DNA from: Verrucomicrobiota bacterium
GTDB taxonomy: Bacteria > Verrucomicrobiota > Verrucomicrobiia > Verrucomicrobiales > Akkermansiaceae
Length of the DNA stretch: 64,000 nt
Direction: 5' to 3'
Assembly: GCA_030835305.1 (NCBI GenBank)
Contig: JAURPJ010000097.1
Span: 1-64,000, forward strand
The notes beneath the pieces were generated by a model. The model had not been told where the DNA came from. It made no database searches and saw only the letters and a list, made by a program, of their open reading frames with translations. This document shows positions 61,011-64,000 of the stretch, piece after piece (within the stretch, counting starts at the first letter, position 1; the number at the start of each line of letters is the position of its first letter). Both the position numbers and the translations under genes were made by a program.

Positions 61011-62405
61011 CTACTTAAGAGCCTTATATTCCCCAAATACCAGCTCATCACCATGAAGCTTCGCTTCCGACTTGAGCGCCGCGAAAAGCTTCCTAGCAAC
61101 CTCCCTGCCCTTTCCTTTTCGTAGCAAATCCACCTTCTCAAAAGGATCTTTTTCCAGGTGATAGAGGCGGGCAATTCCACCGCCGGGATACAGAATCAAC
61201 TTGTAACCATCCTTAGTCAGGGCGCGCTGCGCATCCTTGAGATAAGCCGAGTATATTTGATCACGACCTCTCGACTCGCATCTTAGAACCGGGATGTAAC
61301 TCTGATACTGGATATGCTCCGGGACTTCCGCCCCAGCAACCTCAAGAGCAGTCGGGACCGAGTCTTGAATATAAATCGGCGCCGAGACTTTCCTACCGGC
61401 CTCAACTTCCGGCCCCACCACAACGTAGGGAACCCGGATGCTATGGTCATACATGTTCTGTTTTCCAAGAAGACCGTGACGACCGCAGCCCAGCCCATGG
61501 TCAGCAGTGAAAACGATGTAGGTATTTTCACGCTGACCATTCTTCTCCAGAGCCTCCAAAACTCGCCCAATTTGTGCGTCCAAATGCGTGATCAAAGCGA
61601 AGTATTCACGACGGGCCACTTGGACCGAGTGCTTGGTTCTCGGCATCGGGGCAAGCTTCTCATCGCGCAAACTATGGGGAGCCTTCATCACCATGCGATA
61701 AGGGTAAGCATCGAGAAAATTCTCAGGGACTTTGATGTCGGAAACCGGATAAATGTCTAGATACTGCTGTGGAGACTGTCTTGGATCGTGCGGAGCATTA
61801 AAGGCAAGGTAGAAGAAGAACGGCTTTTCATCCTTCTTTGCCATGTTGAGATACCCGATAGCGGTATCGGCCTCAACTTCCGACCAGTGTTTTCCTCCCT
61901 TCCAAAAACCATTGTTCGACTGATCCGTGGGATCCCAAACATCTTTCTTGCCCTCAAGAGGACGATTGTATCCCTCTTTCACCTGATTGGGCATCCCTGG
62001 GCGAACATCCCCGACATGATCAAAAAGCGCCTCTGCCTTCATGCGAACATGCCACTTTCCTGTCATGTAAGTGGTGTAACCCGCATCGCTCATCAACTGG
62101 GGCCAAAGGCGGCGCTCGCCCATCTTTGCCTCTTCCCTCTGGGCATACCAGAGATGGCGCCCCGTCATCATCATATTGCGGCTCGCCACACAAATCGCAC
62201 CATTCCACCCGCCTGAATTGTAGGCGTGGGTGAATTGGGTCCCCGAAGCAAACAACTTGTCCAGATTCGGGGTCTTCACCCCCGTGAGTCCCAACGAGCC
62301 TATCGCCTCGTATGTCATATCGTCCGCGAATATGAACAGGATATTTGGCTTCTCAGCCGCGGAAACAAGGGAGATGAGAACAAGAAATGGGGTGAAGATG
62401 CGCAT
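61011..62405 (-). CDS. Secreted sulfatase, formylglycine type
   Basis: The enzyme would release sulfate from an organic sulfate ester after export (signal MRIFTPFLVLISLVSAAE). The 464-residue protein has the metal site NILFIFADDMTYEA (D28, D29), the formylglycine motif CVASR (C72-R76), GYTTYMTGKWHVRM with lysine and histidine, HDPRQSPQQYLDIYP and TYIVFTADHGLGCGRHGLLGKQNMYDHS. The motif has alanine where most sulfatases have proline, still allowed by the C-x-(P/A)-x-R rule. An anaerobic or aerobic formylglycine-forming enzyme must act on it, but none is encoded nearby. It is in an operon with the second ThuA gene. Confidence 0.92.
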   Translation of the reverse strand: MRIFTPFLVLISLVSAAEKPNILFIFADDMTYEAIGSLGLTGVKTPNLDKLFASGTQFTHAYNSGGWNGAICVASRNMMMTGRHLWYAQREEAKMGERRLWPQLMSDAGYTTYMTGKWHVRMKAEALFDHVGDVRPGMPNQVKEGYNRPLEGKKDVWDPTDQSNNGFWKGGKHWSEVEADTAIGYLNMAKKDEKPFFFYLAFNAPHDPRQSPQQYLDIYPVSDIKVPENFLDAYPYRMVMKAPHSLRDEKLAPMPRTKHSVQVARREYFALITHLDAQIGRVLEALEKNGQRENTYIVFTADHGLGCGRHGLLGKQNMYDHSIRVPYVVVGPEVEAGRKVSAPIYIQDSVPTALEVAGAEVPEHIQYQSYIPVLRCESRGRDQIYSAYLKDAQRALTKDGYKLILYPGGGIARLYHLEKDPFEKVDLLRKGKGREVARKLFAALKSEAKLHGDELVFGEYKALK

Positions 62406-62498
62406 GAGGGAATTCTACGCAGAAATTGGAGTATTTTGACACTTAACATTCACTTTTTTCGCTGTTAATACCTCCCAGCCGGCAATTGCGGGCACACG

Positions 62499-63668
62499 AT
62501 GAGTCGCTCCAATTCCCCAACCCTCAGTCACCGGCTTGAGTATTGCGCCTATCGCGCATTCGAGTGGATGTTCAGGATGATGGCGCTGGAAACCATCTTC
62601 AGACTCGGCGAATTCATAGGACGGATTGTGCATCGCTGCAATACCGGTCGAAGGCAACAAGTGATCCGTAACCTTCGCCTCGCATTTGGCGACGAAAAAT
62701 CGCGACCGGAAATCGAACAACTCGCCGCAGAGGTTTTTGAGCGCACCGGAGCCAATTTCCTTACTTCGCTCAAGATTCCCTTTTTAAGTGACAACGAAAT
62801 ACTGAGCAGGCTTCACTTCGAAGGGTTGGCCGAAGTCTTCGAGGCCACCGACAAAGGCGGCATTGTCATGGTCTCCACGCACATGGGAAACTGGGAACTA
62901 CTTGCTCAGGCCATCTTCTTGGCCGAGGGAAAATTTAAAGTTGGAACACACTATCGCCCTCTCAACAACGCCCTAATTAATGCTGTCGTTGAACGCCGGA
63001 GAAAGCGGCGGGGCCTACAACTGTTCGCCAAAAAGTCCTCCACCCACCAAATCGCCAGCTTCGTTCGGGAAGGCGGCGCCATGGGCATCCTGGCCGACCA
63101 ACGGGTTGGCGGGCGCGGAGCGGCCTGTCTCTTTTTTGGTCGACCCACCACCTGCTCGCCACTGCCTCACTTGATTGCCAAGCGGGGAAAAGGCCTCCTC
63201 TTCAGCCTCTCTTGTGAAACGGTCGGAACGGCCCACTGGCAGATCTCCTTCAGGCATATCCCGACAATCTCCGCCCAAGCGTGTGCCAATAGCATCGAAC
63301 AGAACTGGCGCCGATCACCGGTCGATGTTTTTTGGTACGAAGACCGCTGGCGAATCCAGGGAAAGCGACCCCTTGCTTTTCTCAACAAATATCAGGACGA
63401 TCTTGAGACTCCCCGCCCCCTTCGGTCCGTGAACCTCGCCCCTGAAAATTGCGAGCTACCCTATCCCGGTCACCTGATCACCCAGGAACATCAGGAAGTG
63501 AACTTCGCTGAAAGCGATCAATCACTCCGCCGTAAGCTCAGAGAAATCTCAGATTCCAGCACAACTCCGGTCGACGTCTTTCTTTGCCCAAGATCTCAAA
63601 TTAAACGCATTAAAAAGCTCTCAGGAAAAATACTGGCTCTTCCGGCCGAAGAAGAATACCTCTCGTGA
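62499..63668 (+). CDS. lpxL: Lipid A late acyltransferase (LpxL/HtrB family)
   Basis: The inner-membrane enzyme adds a secondary acyl chain to lipid A. The 389-residue protein has the conserved [11 protein letters not shown]-type start as [11 protein letters not shown] (57-68). The catalytic H-x4-E is at [11 protein letters not shown] (H128, E133). [26 protein letters not shown] and [24 protein letters not shown] (arginine and glutamine site) follow, and [12 protein letters not shown] closes the core near 316. Residues 325-389 form an extra tail ([20 protein letters not shown]) that common LpxL proteins lack. It is transcribed right, and a UDP-glucose dehydrogenase gene begins 26 bases later. 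Confidence 0.85.
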   Translation: MSRSNSPTLSHRLEYCAYRAFEWMFRMMALETIFRLGEFIGRIVHRCNTGRRQQVIRNLRLAFGDEKSRPEIEQLAAEVFERTGANFLTSLKIPFLSDNEILSRLHFEGLAEVFEATDKGGIVMVSTHMGNWELLAQAIFLAEGKFKVGTHYRPLNNALINAVVERRRKRRGLQLFAKKSSTHQIASFVREGGAMGILADQRVGGRGAACLFFGRPTTCSPLPHLIAKRGKGLLFSLSCETVGTAHWQISFRHIPTISAQACANSIEQNWRRSPVDVFWYEDRWRIQGKRPLAFLNKYQDDLETPRPLRSVNLAPENCELPYPGHLITQEHQEVNFAESDQSLRRKLREISDSSTTPVDVFLCPRSQIKRIKKLSGKILALPAEEEYLS

Positions 63669-63694
63669 AGAATTCGCCACTTTACAAAACAAAA

Positions 63695-64000
63695 ATGAAA
63701 ATCTGCTGCATCGGTGCAGGCTATGTCGGAGGTCCCACCATGGCAATGATCGCGACCAAATGTCCGGATATCGACGTCACCGTCGTAGACATCAATGCCG
63801 AACGAATCGCAGCCTGGAATAGCGAGGCGCTTCCAATCTTCGAGAAAGGGTTGGACGAACTTGTCATCGCCGCCCGCGGACAAAATCTCTTCTTCAGCAC
63901 CAACGTCGATCAAAGCATTGATGAGGCCGACATCGTCTTTATCTCCGTCAACACCCCCACCAAGACCTACGGCACCGGGGCCGGAAAAGCCTCCGACCTC
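63695..64000 (+). CDS. UDP-glucose 6-dehydrogenase, N-terminal part (runs off the window)
   Basis: The enzyme oxidises UDP-glucose to UDP-glucuronate for polysaccharide synthesis. The first 102 residues are visible. They begin [20 protein letters not shown], the NAD-binding loop, followed by [20 protein letters not shown] and [20 protein letters not shown]. The wording ([18 protein letters not shown]) is closer to the animal-type UGDH than to the usual bacterial tuaD/ugd enzyme. The start is the ATG at 63695, 26 bases after lpxL. Confidence 0.92.
   Translation, partial: MKICCIGAGYVGGPTMAMIATKCPDIDVTVVDINAERIAAWNSEALPIFEKGLDELVIAARGQNLFFSTNVDQSIDEADIVFISVNTPTKTYGTGAGKASDL

Overview
The window looks like chromosomal DNA of a marine- or soil-type Verrucomicrobiota bacterium (inference). 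The basis is the combination of a choline-sulfatase-like sulfatase, two ThuA-domain proteins, a DUF1552 protein, a giant lamin-tail/CotH secreted protein with a C-terminal domain that ends in FYR, an animal-like UDP-glucose dehydrogenase, and lipid A genes (lpxK, lpxL) that show a Gram-negative envelope. No prophage, CRISPR array, rRNA or replication origin was seen. One tRNA, the initiator tRNA, is present.

Layout. 1-7.4 kb: truncated MFS transporter, cimA (isoleucine precursor synthesis), a TMEM43-like membrane protein, a TorF-like outer-membrane protein, an IS66-type relic folded back on itself, an EPAP-repeat lipoprotein, an orphan atpC and tRNA-fMet. 7.4-14.9 kb: a conserved protein often labelled 3-methyladenine glycosylase, purB, ndk, then a leftward heme operon (ccsA/hemX-like, hemA, hemC, cobA-hemD fusion). 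15-25.3 kb: PH-domain protein, M14 peptidase, ThuA protein, PQQ-type propeller protein, small HTH protein, lpxK-moaA, a wrecked alpha/beta hydrolase, a glycine-zipper lipoprotein and a DUF1552 protein. 25.4-39.2 kb: apt-pgi, an unrecognised wreck, a divergent Nramp transporter, a three-gene moxR cluster with a Wzz-like protein and a 697-aa secreted protein, an M42 peptidase, broken small secreted genes, and argS-proB with a PtsN-like EIIA gene upstream. 39.3-50.3 kb: truA, a membrane protein, a broken GT4 glycosyltransferase, a frameshifted entericidin-like gene, the 2086-aa LTD/CotH protein, a broken LamG-type gene and a secreted alpha/beta hydrolase. 50.4-64 kb: glgA, a leftward envelope cluster of four unknown proteins followed by rsmD and a broken waaA, an MGDG-synthase-like glycosyltransferase with a HAD hydrolase, sulfatase-ThuA, lpxL and the start of a UDP-glucose dehydrogenase gene.

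Two themes stand out. First, about ten genes are broken by frameshifts, stops or rearrangement, while the neighbouring housekeeping genes are intact. One of them is waaA, normally needed for lipid A maturation, so another copy should exist elsewhere. Second, between two leftward genes at 3.9-4.0 kb there is a near-consensus sigma-54 promoter followed about 90 nt later by a strong terminator and no reading frame, which suggests an undescribed sigma-54-dependent small RNA. The moxR cluster and the 53-57 kb envelope cluster are the best candidates for uncharacterised multi-gene systems.

All calls come from reading the sequence. Family names rest on recognised motifs and have not been confirmed by database search.
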